From Candidatus Poribacteria bacterium (GTDB lineage Bacteria; Poribacteria; WGA-4E; WGA-3G), in the NCBI GenBank assembly GCA_028820845.1, contig JAPPII010000009.1:1-64000 (forward strand): 64,000 nucleotides of DNA, given 5' to 3'. Made by a program: the position numbers and the translations under genes. The first letter of the stretch is position 1. Every line of letters begins with the position of its first letter. Of this stretch, positions 1 to 7,679 are shown in pieces. Under the pieces are notes generated by a model. The model was not told the DNA's origin and searched no databases. It saw nothing but the letters and a program-made list of their open reading frames with translations.

Positions 1-933
1 TATTTATCAAGGTCCACGGCACTTTTCGTGTGTCCAAAAATACTTATTGCGAAAACTATTGACGGAGTTGGACTAACCTTATCCGAAAAGCGAAGCTTCA
101 TATCGGCATTGCAAAAGGAGCATTCCGTGCGAGATATTTGTGGTATCCTCGGTGTCAACCGGAGCAGTCTCTATTATCAGCCGAAAGCGGATCCGTCTGA
201 AGAGGTGCTTCTCGCTGAAATTCAGAAACTTGCTGGCGCGTATCCGAGATACGGATATCGGCGTATCCGAGAGCTCTTGGTGCGTCAGGGATACACTGTT
301 GGGACCCGACGCGTCGCCCGGTTGATGAGAGAAAATCATCTCCGCGTCTCCGTCACGCGTGTCTGTCGAACAACAAGATCGCTTCAGGGGGATAAACCGT
401 GGCACAACCTGATCGAAACGCTTGAGATTTCTCATGCAGATCAGGTCTGGGTGGCTGATATTACCTACATCCGTCTCAAGAGACACTTCGTCTATCTCGC
501 ACTGCTCATGGACGTTTTCACCCGAATCATCAAAGCGTGGCAGCTCGGTCCACACTTGAACCAAACTCTGACGCTCAAACCGCTCCAAGAAGCATTCTGC
601 CACAGCGTCTGTGAGATTCATCATTCCGATCAAGGCGTGCAGTATCTTTCAAACGCTTATATCGCAACACTCCAAGCACAAGGCGTTGAGATTTCCGTGG
701 CACACCGCGGACGGCCTTGGGAGAACGGATATGCCGAAAGACTCATCCGCACGCTCAAAGAGGAGGAAGTTGACATCAATGACTATCAAAGCATCACCGA
801 GGCGAGAGATCGCATCGGACATTTTATCAGACAGGTGTATCACCAGAAACGCCCGCATTCGGCGTTAGGGTATCTGACACCTATCGAATTTCAACGAAAA
901 ACCTTATCTTAACTTTGCGAAATTGTGGTCTAA
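1..933 (+). mobile_element. IS3-family element, copy 1, left part outside the window
   Basis: An orfB-type transposase gene and a right end that aligns with the corresponding end of the second IS3 element at 1587-2798: the last bases, GTGGTCTAA at 925-933, match GTGGCCCTAA there. The proteins of the two copies are clearly related but diverged, so they are different members of one group and not a recent duplication. The left end and any orfA lie outside the window. The right end sits 27 bases before the ATG of the TIR-like gene, and the TIR frame stays open back to a stop inside the IS end, so the insertion may have cut off the TIR gene's original 5' end. Confidence 0.8.
28..912 (+). CDS. IS3-family transposase OrfB (DDE integrase)
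   Basis: Catalyses strand transfer of the IS. It has an N-terminal HTH_21-like segment (about residues 30-90) followed by an rve integrase core. The DDE triad is visible as VADITYIRL (first Asp), HSDQGVQY (second Asp) and ENGYAERLIRTLKEEE (Glu). The frame is open to the start of the window and the GTG at 28 is only the first possible start. In IS3 elements OrfB is normally made as an OrfAB fusion by -1 frameshifting, so the true product probably begins in an orfA upstream of the window. The C-terminal IIxR and LGYLTPIEFQ segments closely match the transposase at 1610-2464. Confidence 0.9.
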   Translation: MCPKILIAKTIDGVGLTLSEKRSFISALQKEHSVRDICGILGVNRSSLYYQPKADPSEEVLLAEIQKLAGAYPRYGYRRIRELLVRQGYTVGTRRVARLMRENHLRVSVTRVCRTTRSLQGDKPWHNLIETLEISHADQVWVADITYIRLKRHFVYLALLMDVFTRIIKAWQLGPHLNQTLTLKPLQEAFCHSVCEIHHSDQGVQYLSNAYIATLQAQGVEISVAHRGRPWENGYAERLIRTLKEEEVDINDYQSITEARDRIGHFIRQVYHQKRPHSALGYLTPIEFQRKTLS

Positions 934-960
934 ATACGCGTATGCACTACAATCTGTATT

Positions 961-1548
961 ATGCAGACCAGTGATAGGCACTTTGTTGACATGATTCCTG
1001 ATCAATATGTATACGGTTTTACAAGTAAAGAAGAAGCCGAAAATGCCCTTAAAACAATCGCAAGATCTATAAATAGGGATTCACTTGTGGATTTATCATT
1101 AAATACGGATCAGAATATCACTCCCAATAACCAAACAAAATACTTTATTGGGCATGGCGGTTCACTTGAGTGGCTAAAACTTAAGGATTTTTTAGAGAAT
1201 ACATTAGGGCTTCCTTACGAAGAATTCAATCGTATTCCACAGGCTGGTAAAATCACCAGTGACCGTCTCAAAGAAATGCTGGAATCGTGTTGTATGGCAT
1301 TTCTTATTATGACAGGTGAGGACGAACATACCGACGGCACGCTACACGCTCGTAGTAACGTGATTCATGAAATCGGGTTGTTTCAAGCTCAACTTGGTTA
1401 TGAAAGGGCAATCATTTTACTCGAGGAAGGTTGTGAGGATTTTAGTAACATTCACGGAATTACATATATCTCATTTCCAAAAGGAAACATTAGGGCAGCC
1501 TTTGAGGATATTCGTGAGGTCTTGGAACCAGAATCTATATTAGAGTAA
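961..1548 (+). CDS. TIR-like nucleotide-binding effector (PF10137-type)
   Basis: 195 residues. Residues 60-190 look like the TIR-like domain found in Pycsar and CBASS effectors: YFIGHGGS (start of the fold), a central AFLIMTGEDEH strand, NVIHEIGLFQAQLG, which carries the conserved Glu (E137) expected to be the NADase catalytic residue, and RAIILLEEG. Known members cleave NAD+ when triggered by a cyclic nucleotide or another cue; that role here is inference. No good ribosome site precedes the ATG. The frame is open upstream to 934, just inside the flank of an IS3 end, so the N-terminus may be truncated. The next gene starts four bases after the stop, which suggests a two-gene operon. No cyclase gene is visible next to it. 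Confidence 0.75.
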   Translation: MQTSDRHFVDMIPDQYVYGFTSKEEAENALKTIARSINRDSLVDLSLNTDQNITPNNQTKYFIGHGGSLEWLKLKDFLENTLGLPYEEFNRIPQAGKITSDRLKEMLESCCMAFLIMTGEDEHTDGTLHARSNVIHEIGLFQAQLGYERAIILLEEGCEDFSNIHGITYISFPKGNIRAAFEDIREVLEPESILE

Positions 1549-1609
1549 AACAATGCAAATAGATATTACTTGTAGTGCCACCATTTATTAGGGCCACAAT
1601 TCCCTAAAG

Positions 1610-2464
1610 TTAAGACAAGTTTTTTTGCTGAAATTCCATAGGTGTCAAATACCCTAACGCCGAATGTGGGCGTTTGAGATGATACACTTGTGTGATGAAA
1701 TGATCGATGCGATCTCTCGCTTCGTGGATGTTCTGATAGTCGTTAAGGTGGACTTCTTCTTCCTTGAGGGTGCGGATCAACCGTTCTGCGTATCCGTTCT
1801 CCCAAGGGCGCCCTCTGTGCGCTACCGAAATCTCAACGCCATGCTGCTTCAGCAGTGAGATATAGGCATTTGAAAGATACTGCACGCCTTGATCAGAGTG
1901 ATGAATCTCACAAACCCCGTCGTCTAAAGCTTGCTCTAAGGGGTGCAAGGTCAAAGATTGCGTCAAGTGTTGACTGAGATTCCACCCTCTAATCATGCGC
2001 GTGAAGACATCCATGAGCAGAGCGACATAGACGAAGCGTCTGTTGAGTCGGACGTAGGTGATATCACCCACCCAGACCTGATCGCATCGGCAGATATCAA
2101 GGGTCTTCAGGCGATTCTGCCACGGTTGCCGACTCTCAGCGGAGTGGGTCGTTTGACACGCCCGTTTGACAGCCACCAAGAGGTTGGCTGCTTTCATCAA
2201 CCGGGTGACGCGCTTATACCCAACGGTGTATCCTTCAGCCACCAGCAGCTTCGTGATACGTCTATATCCGTATGTTGGATAGGTCGCCGCTAACTCCTCT
2301 ATTCTCGTTCGCAGTCCCTCTTGAGAAGGGTCGCTCTTGGGTTGATAATAGAGAAGATTCCGGTTGTAGCCGAGGGTTTTACAAATCTGTCGAATCGAAT
2401 ATGAAGAAGCATTGTGCACTTTTTCCACCATTTCTCGTTTCTTTGATGCCGTTAGGTCAACCAC
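1610..2464 (-). CDS. IS3-family transposase OrfB
   Basis: 284 residues with an N-terminal HTH_21-like region and an rve core. The DDE residues are seen in VGDITYVRLN, HSDQGVQYLS and ENGYAERLIRTLKEEE. The frame overlaps the end of orfA by 13 bases and lies in the -1 frame relative to it, so the active enzyme is expected to be an OrfAB fusion made by ribosomal slippage. The first methionine of this frame is therefore probably not a real start. It is the closest relative in the window of the transposase at 28-912. Confidence 0.93.
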   Translation of the reverse strand: MVDLTASKKREMVEKVHNASSYSIRQICKTLGYNRNLLYYQPKSDPSQEGLRTRIEELAATYPTYGYRRITKLLVAEGYTVGYKRVTRLMKAANLLVAVKRACQTTHSAESRQPWQNRLKTLDICRCDQVWVGDITYVRLNRRFVYVALLMDVFTRMIRGWNLSQHLTQSLTLHPLEQALDDGVCEIHHSDQGVQYLSNAYISLLKQHGVEISVAHRGRPWENGYAERLIRTLKEEEVHLNDYQNIHEARDRIDHFITQVYHLKRPHSALGYLTPMEFQQKNLS

Positions 2465-2736
2465 TTCGCGGCTTTTTTTTCAATGTCTAAGGCGACCGTG
2501 AGACGCCCAACGAGTTGCTCAAGGTGAGCGATCCGCGACGCATCCGCCGCTGACGCTTTATCCTTGGATCCAAACAGAGACGCAAAGTTTTCAATCGCTT
2601 GCTGTTTCCACTTCGACAGCTGTTGTTCGCTGAGGTTATGGTGTCTACAGACTTCTGCTTGCGAAGTTTCACCGCGGAGTGCCTCCAGAACGACCTCCGC
2701 TTTAAACTCGGGTGTGTATCTCGTTCGTTTCGCCAT
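2452..2736 (-). CDS. IS3-family transposase OrfA (HTH_Tnp_1)
   Basis: 94 residues. The N-terminus, RYTPEFKAEVVLEALRGE, is the typical start of the helix-turn-helix that binds the IS ends, followed by a leucine-zipper-like C-terminal helix (IAHLEQLVGRLTVALDIEKK). AGGAGG lies upstream of the ATG at 2736. The frame ends just beyond a run of eight A residues. Alone, OrfA usually acts as a repressor or DNA-binding partner; fused to OrfB it forms the transposase. Confidence 0.9.
   Translation of the reverse strand: MAKRTRYTPEFKAEVVLEALRGETSQAEVCRHHNLSEQQLSKWKQQAIENFASLFGSKDKASAADASRIAHLEQLVGRLTVALDIEKKAAKWLT
2472..2480 (-). other. Probable -1 frameshift site of the IS3 element
   Basis: Read on the minus strand this is A8 followed by G, placed just before the orfA stop and inside the orfA/orfB overlap region. 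Runs of this A AAA AAG type are the slippery sites of IS3 elements, and the offset between the two frames is -1 as required. Slippage itself cannot be seen from sequence. Confidence 0.7.
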
Positions 2737-3601
2737 CGGAATCCTCCTTTCGAGTAGATTGTTAGTATATCACAATCTTGCCTTAGGGGGTGGCCCTAAT
2801 TTCCGGTGGCAGTACAACTGGTTATGTTACAGAACCACTCGTAGGTTATCATTTTACAATTACGGTCACAAGCGATAGCGTTGAACACCTATCACTAAGT
2901 GATATTCAGATTTCAAAAGAAGTAAGGATTTACATAAGTCCCGACCGTTATCCCACCGACTTCCATAGCGAATTTGAAAAGATAACAAAGGAGGACTATC
3001 GCAGAGGTAGTATAAACAAGTGCCTTTCTCTTAGCAAGGCATTAGAAATAGGTGACCAAATAGAATGCTCTGTATTTATAGTTGAGCCGGAAACTCGTAG
3101 TGGGGTTACAACCTATGCCATTAATAATCGTCGTACAGATATTGAAACCTACGCTGATTTTGACCACCTATGGCTATATCCGAATAACAGATATTTTAGA
3201 CGATCAGAGGCGGATTCCCAGGAGTCTCTAAAATTCCGAAAAAAATGGCGTTATACGTGTATAAACAGGGAAAGATATGAAAAAATAACAGGTTATACAT
3301 TGTTTGGCTACAGAAGAAAAAAGTGGGTAAACAAAAACCCTAAAATGACATTCCCAATAATATGGTGCATACAGGTTAAAACCACAGCCTCTAACCTATG
3401 GAAAAGAATTACAGGGCCGGAAAACCCACCAAAAACGACTACCCACAAACTTGCTATAATTGGTATTCTTGTTGGCATAATGGGTTTTGTTGCCACTATT
3501 GTTTTCGGTATAATCAGTATTGTTTTCGGTAGGTTGTTTTAGATAACCATAATTTCATCCCAAAACTACTTATTGTGTAAATCAAAAGGAGAGAAATCCG
3601 A

Positions 3602-4189
3602 GTGGTAAATTATCAGAAATATATGCGTTCAAAAGAGTGGAAAGCGAAACGGCAGGAAAAATTAGAGGCATGTAAACATAAGTGCGAGTGTGAGGGCGGG
3701 TGCTACAGAAAGGCAACCCAAGTCCACCATTTGCACTATGACACGCTGGGTGAAGAAAGTATTCAGGACTTGCAAGCTCTCTGTCCAAAATGCCACATGC
3801 AAAAGTCTGATGTAAGAGGGTTTTATGGTAACGTGCCGCGGTATTGTTGCCAAACCGAACCGATAGAGGAAAGTGAAAACCCAAAGAAAATCCTACCTTA
3901 TTCTGTTTGGAACGAGGCGAACTTTCATTATCAAATGAATACTGATAAGTATGAAAATATCGCAAATCAGTTAGGAACAGACCCCGTAATTGCCTCACTC
4001 CTTGACAACCTCGCAATTATGTTTGCCTGCGACGATATAGTAGTTGAACCTAAAATTACGGAGGCGATAGAGGATTACACGGACGTAGTGCCTGCTTCAG
4101 AGGTCGGTTTGGAAGGTTATTGTGATACTGTCTATCGGATAAAACCGGAATTTCAAAAGTATTTTCCAAGTGACGAGTATGGCGAGTGA
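3602..4189 (+). CDS. HNH-domain protein
   Basis: 195 residues, starting at a GTG with AAGGAG upstream. Residues 20-65 carry an HNH-nuclease-like zinc-binding fold: CECEGGC supplies cysteines, then QVHHLHYDTLGEE (the HH motif), then LQALCPKCHMQ (the final CxxCH). The remainder (about residues 70-195) is acidic and unrecognised. It lies directly downstream of the TIR/membrane-protein pair and convergent with the restriction enzyme at 4459-7515, so a defence role is plausible but not shown. HNH proteins of this size also occur as stand-alone mobile or phage nucleases. Confidence 0.65.
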   Translation: MVNYQKYMRSKEWKAKRQEKLEACKHKCECEGGCYRKATQVHHLHYDTLGEESIQDLQALCPKCHMQKSDVRGFYGNVPRYCCQTEPIEESENPKKILPYSVWNEANFHYQMNTDKYENIANQLGTDPVIASLLDNLAIMFACDDIVVEPKITEAIEDYTDVVPASEVGLEGYCDTVYRIKPEFQKYFPSDEYGE

Positions 4190-4208
4190 TGGGTATAACG
4201 GTTGAAGT

Positions 4209-4358
4209 TAATTGCAATACACATTTCGCCCCGCTGGAGCTGAAGATACTGGAGGACGCGTTTCTATACACATTTCGCCCCGTTGGAGCTTTGTTTTTTG
4301 GCGACACATGTTTCTACACAGATGCCTCCCTTCGCGGGCTGGAGATCAAACAAAAAAG
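4209..4358 (+). repeat. Three imperfect tandem copies of a ~49-bp repeat
   Basis: The 25-base core ATACACATTTCGCCCCG.TGGAGCT occurs at 4217-4241 and again at 4266-4290 with one change. A third, more degenerate copy follows from about 4309 (TTTCTACACAGATG then CGGGCTGGAG). Period is about 49 bases. The copies are contiguous and the intervening parts also resemble each other, so this is a tandem array and not a CRISPR. It occupies the gap between two convergent genes. A reading frame through it (4186-4416) looks fortuitous. Confidence 0.7.
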
Positions 4359-4365
4359 TTATGAA

Positions 4366-4408
4366 AATCCGCGTAATCTGTGTAATCCGATAAATCCGCG
4401 ATTCAGAC
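4366..4408. repeat. Dispersed ATCCGCG/GTGTAATCC repeat
   Basis: AATCCGCGTAATCTGTGTAA followed by TCCGATAAATCCGCG. The same word family, read on the other strand (ACGGATT, GATTACACGGATT, CGGATTTACAGGATT), recurs at 34690-34935. It is non-coding and function is unknown. Confidence 0.5.
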
Positions 4409-4415
4409 AAGCATA

Positions 4416-4437
4416 GGCGAGGTTAGGAAACCTCTCC
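4416..4437 (-). repeat. Hairpin repeat of the GGTTTCTAACC family, copy a
   Basis: GGCGAGGTT, loop AGGA-type, AACCTCTCC. Read on the minus strand this is GAGGTTTCCTAACCTCGCC. It is imperfect at one stem position and sits at the 3' side of the restriction gene ending at 4459. Confidence 0.65.
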
Positions 4438-4458
4438 AGCAGAGAATGGAATCAAAAC

Positions 4459-7400
4459 CTACAAGGCAGGTAAGTTTTTGACAATTTCCACTGTCCGTAA
4501 ACTTACATGGATAACGCGGGCGATGAGATCTACGATATACAGCGGCTCCCCCACCCGGTTCGGGTCGTTCACAATCCCACTCCGTTTGTCAGTCTTGACA
4601 CGATATTGATCTACAATCCATTCCAATGCAGAACGCGTGCCTAACTGATAGTCGTACACTTCCGGGGGGATACCCGCCAGCGTCAAGAAATCGTTATATT
4701 TCAGATGCGTTTTATCTTTGGACAATCGCATCTTCTCAACGCGCCAATCTATCGGGGTATCGGGGGTCTCGATGTATTTTAATTTATCGTATTTCGGGCA
4801 GGATTCGTAGTTGATGTGGTGGTCTGCTAACTGCGCGCCTGCGTTGGCAAATCCCCAGAAATCCTCGGCATAGGGGATATGCGGCAGATCGCGCTTGAGG
4901 TTCATCTGATACTTCTCACGATAGGTAGGGTGGTGCAAGAGTCCGTAGGTATAGTGGAAAATGTCCCACTTGGTGATGGTGTTGTCGTCGTAATGGTTTT
5001 GGAATTCTGCCAATGCCCAATCCGTGATGTTCTCTTGTCGATTCGTGCCGTTCTCGGCATAGGTATAGAAGGGAAAACATTGGGAACCGCTCTGTGGCAG
5101 TAAGTCTGGAATCTGGTTTGCCATTAGTGAAAACATCGGCAATTCTTTCCCAACCTTAAGCCATATCACCCGGTTTTCTGTCTCAGTCTCTGGTATAGGA
5201 AAAATAGACGGAAACAGATAGACACAATTGTTGAGAACGCGATCAAAAAATAGGTTTGATTTTGTAAAGGGCCGGTAAAGTGTATTGCGCACCTTGTTTT
5301 CTGCATATTCAGCAGGTCTGCCCCGTTGCAAGTGTTGACGTAATTCCCGATCCCATTTAATCTTTGTGTCATCATAAATCACAAAATCATTGACATTCAC
5401 CCGCTGGTTTTCTCGACGATTCCACCTATCCACCTCTGCGTTGTAAGTGCCAATCATTCCCCGAATGTTCTCGTTAAGGACATCTCGGTTAAAGTTGTAA
5501 ACCCAAGCATCGCGACCTGTTTTAACACCTGCACTATAGGTTTTGAAAATCACACCCGCCGTTTCGCCCTTTGCTGCTTTCGCTTCCTTCGTTCCCACCG
5601 GGATAAACGTATCAAATTCGGCGTGGAGCCCTTCGGTTAACCATGCATACTGTTTATCCGGTTGAATTGGATTCCATTCTATGGTTCCTATGTGTTGGTG
5701 TTCATTCAGAAAATTAAACTTTCTCTCCTTATTCCACAAATCATCGGTCCGATAATAAAAGATATTGGGTTTTTCTGATGGGTTCTGCTTGTTCTTGACA
5801 AACAAATTGATACTCACACCAACCCGAATTCCGAACACATTTGCATCGGAAATCTTTAATCCTTTCCGTGCGTTGCCACCCAGATCCAGAACGTAAATCG
5901 TGTCGAAATCTTCCGATAGGTGTTTTCGCATCCCGTCAAATGCCAAACCCTCGAGAAATCCGCTGTTCGTCACAAAGGCAACAACGCCTTCGTCTTCAAT
6001 ACGGTCGCATGCCCATCGAATCGCTTTGATGTATGGATCGTAGAGGGCACTCTTAAGTGTCGCTTTGGAATCTGCAGCGTAGGTGTCTGTGATTCGCGCG
6101 TCCATTGTTTCATACTTCCGATTTCTGTTGTTGTCGCTATCGTTCACCTGCCACGCGTTGTAAGGCGGGTTACCGATGACGACGAACATATCCGCCGCCT
6201 TTTGTCTCTCAACCCGTTCCGTGTTTTCACGTGTGAAGAGTTCGCCTTGCTGCCGCTCAAGCAGCTCAAATGTGTCGGCAAGCACTATCCCTTCAAACGG
6301 CAGATACGTACCCGTCCGACGGAAGTACTCTTGTTCAATGTTCAGGCTGGCGATGTAGTAGGGCAGAAGCATCACCTCGTTGCAATGCAACGCATGGCGG
6401 TATTTTGCCTCTAACGTCGTGCCTTGGATGTCCTGCATGAGTCGAACAATGAAGTTACCCGTGCCAACAAATGGATCGATGATATGCACACCGGTATCCG
6501 ACAGGGACCGATTGAACTCGGTATCAAGGATATGTTCGACACTCTTCACCATGAAATCTACGATGGGTTGTGGCGTGTAGACGATACCGTGTGTATCCGC
6601 TACATCTTCGGAGAACCCTTGAAAAAACTTCTCGTAAAAGGTGTTGAGGAAGTGCTGTTTTTGGGAGAAGTCTTTACAGAGTGCCGATGCCTGCTCAATT
6701 GCCACGTAGAACCGATCCAAGGGTTTGAGAAATTCTTCACGACTGAACGCCTCTCGGATTAGGGCATCCACAACGTTTTCAATTTCGCGTGCGATGATAT
6801 TTCGGCGGGTGAAGGCGGAATTGTTAAAGACCGTACGGAAGATGCGTTCGGTGAGGATATGTTGAACGAGCATCTCTTCAACGGCATCTTGTGAAAGGTC
6901 TGGGTTAATGGAGGTGCGGCAGGTTTCGTAAAAATCGGTGAACGCCTTCTTGAACGCTGTATCGGTGTCGTGGCGTTCTTCAATGAGTTCCTTTAGCCTA
7001 TTTGCAAGGTCTGGGACATGTTCCCTGAAATCCGAGACGGCTGTCTGCCAATTGTCGAGTGCGGGTGCGGTATAAGTGAATAGATATTGGAGTACGCCAA
7101 TCAGACGCGCGGGTTCGGTGATGTCGGTGTCCAGTGCGACCTGTCCGTTTTGGTATAAGATGGCGCGCGTTGGGTTTTGGAAGAGGGTATTGTCGAGCGG
7201 ATAGCCAGCGTCACATTTGTCTTGGACGGCTTTGATGAGGTCATCATCTGTATCTTTTGCCTCCCAGTACGCGAATGGGAGTCCATAAGCGTCAAGGACA
7301 ACACCGTCAATGACAATGCGGTTGCCTTCTGGTGCCTGCATACGATATTGCGGGACGAGTGTGGCGTTGACCTGTTTCGCACAAGCTTGTAGGAGTGTAT

Positions 7401-7515
7401 CAAAAGGCGCGCTGACGGCACCTTCGTGTGTGATGGCGTGCTTGTCGTACTGTTGCAGCGTAGCATAGTAGTCTCGGATTGCTTTATGGTTGGGTTTGAG
7501 GTTGAGTTTTGGCAT
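4459..7515 (-). CDS. Single-chain restriction-methylation enzyme (type ISP/IIG-like)
   Basis: 1018 residues. An N-terminal Mrr/PD-(D/E)xK-like nuclease is visible as IVIDGVVLD (D70) followed by AYWEAK (E85, K87). A helical connector leads into an N6-adenine methylase core: DPFVGTGNF (AdoMet motif I, near residue 347) and NPPYNAW (catalytic motif IV, near 455). The C-terminal part (ISP_LLaBIII_C-like) ends in a target-recognition region. Known type ISP enzymes such as LlaBIII also carry a helicase between nuclease and methylase and are about 1600 residues; no helicase motifs are visible here, so it behaves like a shorter type IIG relative in which cutting and methylation share one recognition domain. 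No separate specificity gene is adjacent. Confidence 0.85.
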   Translation of the reverse strand: MPKLNLKPNHKAIRDYYATLQQYDKHAITHEGAVSAPFDTLLQACAKQVNATLVPQYRMQAPEGNRIVIDGVVLDAYGLPFAYWEAKDTDDDLIKAVQDKCDAGYPLDNTLFQNPTRAILYQNGQVALDTDITEPARLIGVLQYLFTYTAPALDNWQTAVSDFREHVPDLANRLKELIEERHDTDTAFKKAFTDFYETCRTSINPDLSQDAVEEMLVQHILTERIFRTVFNNSAFTRRNIIAREIENVVDALIREAFSREEFLKPLDRFYVAIEQASALCKDFSQKQHFLNTFYEKFFQGFSEDVADTHGIVYTPQPIVDFMVKSVEHILDTEFNRSLSDTGVHIIDPFVGTGNFIVRLMQDIQGTTLEAKYRHALHCNEVMLLPYYIASLNIEQEYFRRTGTYLPFEGIVLADTFELLERQQGELFTRENTERVERQKAADMFVVIGNPPYNAWQVNDSDNNRNRKYETMDARITDTYAADSKATLKSALYDPYIKAIRWACDRIEDEGVVAFVTNSGFLEGLAFDGMRKHLSEDFDTIYVLDLGGNARKGLKISDANVFGIRVGVSINLFVKNKQNPSEKPNIFYYRTDDLWNKERKFNFLNEHQHIGTIEWNPIQPDKQYAWLTEGLHAEFDTFIPVGTKEAKAAKGETAGVIFKTYSAGVKTGRDAWVYNFNRDVLNENIRGMIGTYNAEVDRWNRRENQRVNVNDFVIYDDTKIKWDRELRQHLQRGRPAEYAENKVRNTLYRPFTKSNLFFDRVLNNCVYLFPSIFPIPETETENRVIWLKVGKELPMFSLMANQIPDLLPQSGSQCFPFYTYAENGTNRQENITDWALAEFQNHYDDNTITKWDIFHYTYGLLHHPTYREKYQMNLKRDLPHIPYAEDFWGFANAGAQLADHHINYESCPKYDKLKYIETPDTPIDWRVEKMRLSKDKTHLKYNDFLTLAGIPPEVYDYQLGTRSALEWIVDQYRVKTDKRSGIVNDPNRVGEPLYIVDLIARVIHVSLRTVEIVKNLPAL

Positions 7516-7610
7516 GAAAATAGCATAACAGGTTTGGAGTAATGAGTCAATTCGTTTTCGGTTTTGATTTTCGTTCCATTGATTTTTGTCACACCCGTTT
7601 CTGTAAAATG

Positions 7611-7619
7611 TGCTATAAT
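7611..7619 (+). promoter_or_regulatory. Extended -10 promoter (TGCTATAAT)
   Basis: A perfect TATAAT with the upstream TG of an extended -10, about 60 bases before the carboxypeptidase ATG. The best -35-like word, TTGTCA at 7586-7591, is 22 bases away and too far to count, which fits an extended -10 promoter. It lies in the divergent gap with the restriction gene. Confidence 0.6.
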
Positions 7620-7679
7620 GCGGTTATGCGGTAGTGTGCTTAAGTCTTGGGAATAAAAAAGTACGGAGGAAAAGTTAAT

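Larger units (their letters stand above)
1587..2798 (-). mobile_element. Complete IS3-family element, copy 2
   Basis: About 1.21 kb with orfA and orfB on the minus strand. Terminal inverted repeats are visible as TTAGGGCCAC at 1588-1597 and GTGGCCCTAA at 2790-2799. The flanking direct repeat ATTT (1583-1586 and 2799-2802) fits the 3-4 bp target duplication of the family, although the outermost one or two bases of each end are uncertain. Both transposase frames are open and the frameshift site is intact, so the element looks active or recently active. It lies inside the membrane-protein gene that follows the TIR-like gene. Confidence 0.9.
1553..3542 (+). pseudogene. Membrane-anchored partner of the TIR gene, split by an IS3 insertion
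   Basis: An ATG at 1553 opens a frame of eleven codons (MQIDITCSATI) that runs straight into IS3 copy 2. The same frame resumes after the IS at 2799 as ISGGSTTGYV and continues to 3542. Removing the IS and one copy of the ATTT that flanks it (1583-1586 and 2799-2802) restores one uninterrupted protein of about 258 residues. It has a beta-rich N-terminal part, a basic middle with many Arg, Lys, Trp and Tyr, and a C-terminal hydrophobic segment (LAIIGILVGIMGFVATIVFG) typical of a membrane anchor. I recognise no family. A GTG formed by the IS end at 2790 could in principle restart translation of the 3' part. Confidence 0.75.

Noticed and set aside
79-633. 184-residue frame on the minus strand
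   Set aside because: It lies entirely antisense to the transposase gene at 28-912 and has no recognisable content; the sense protein is certain.
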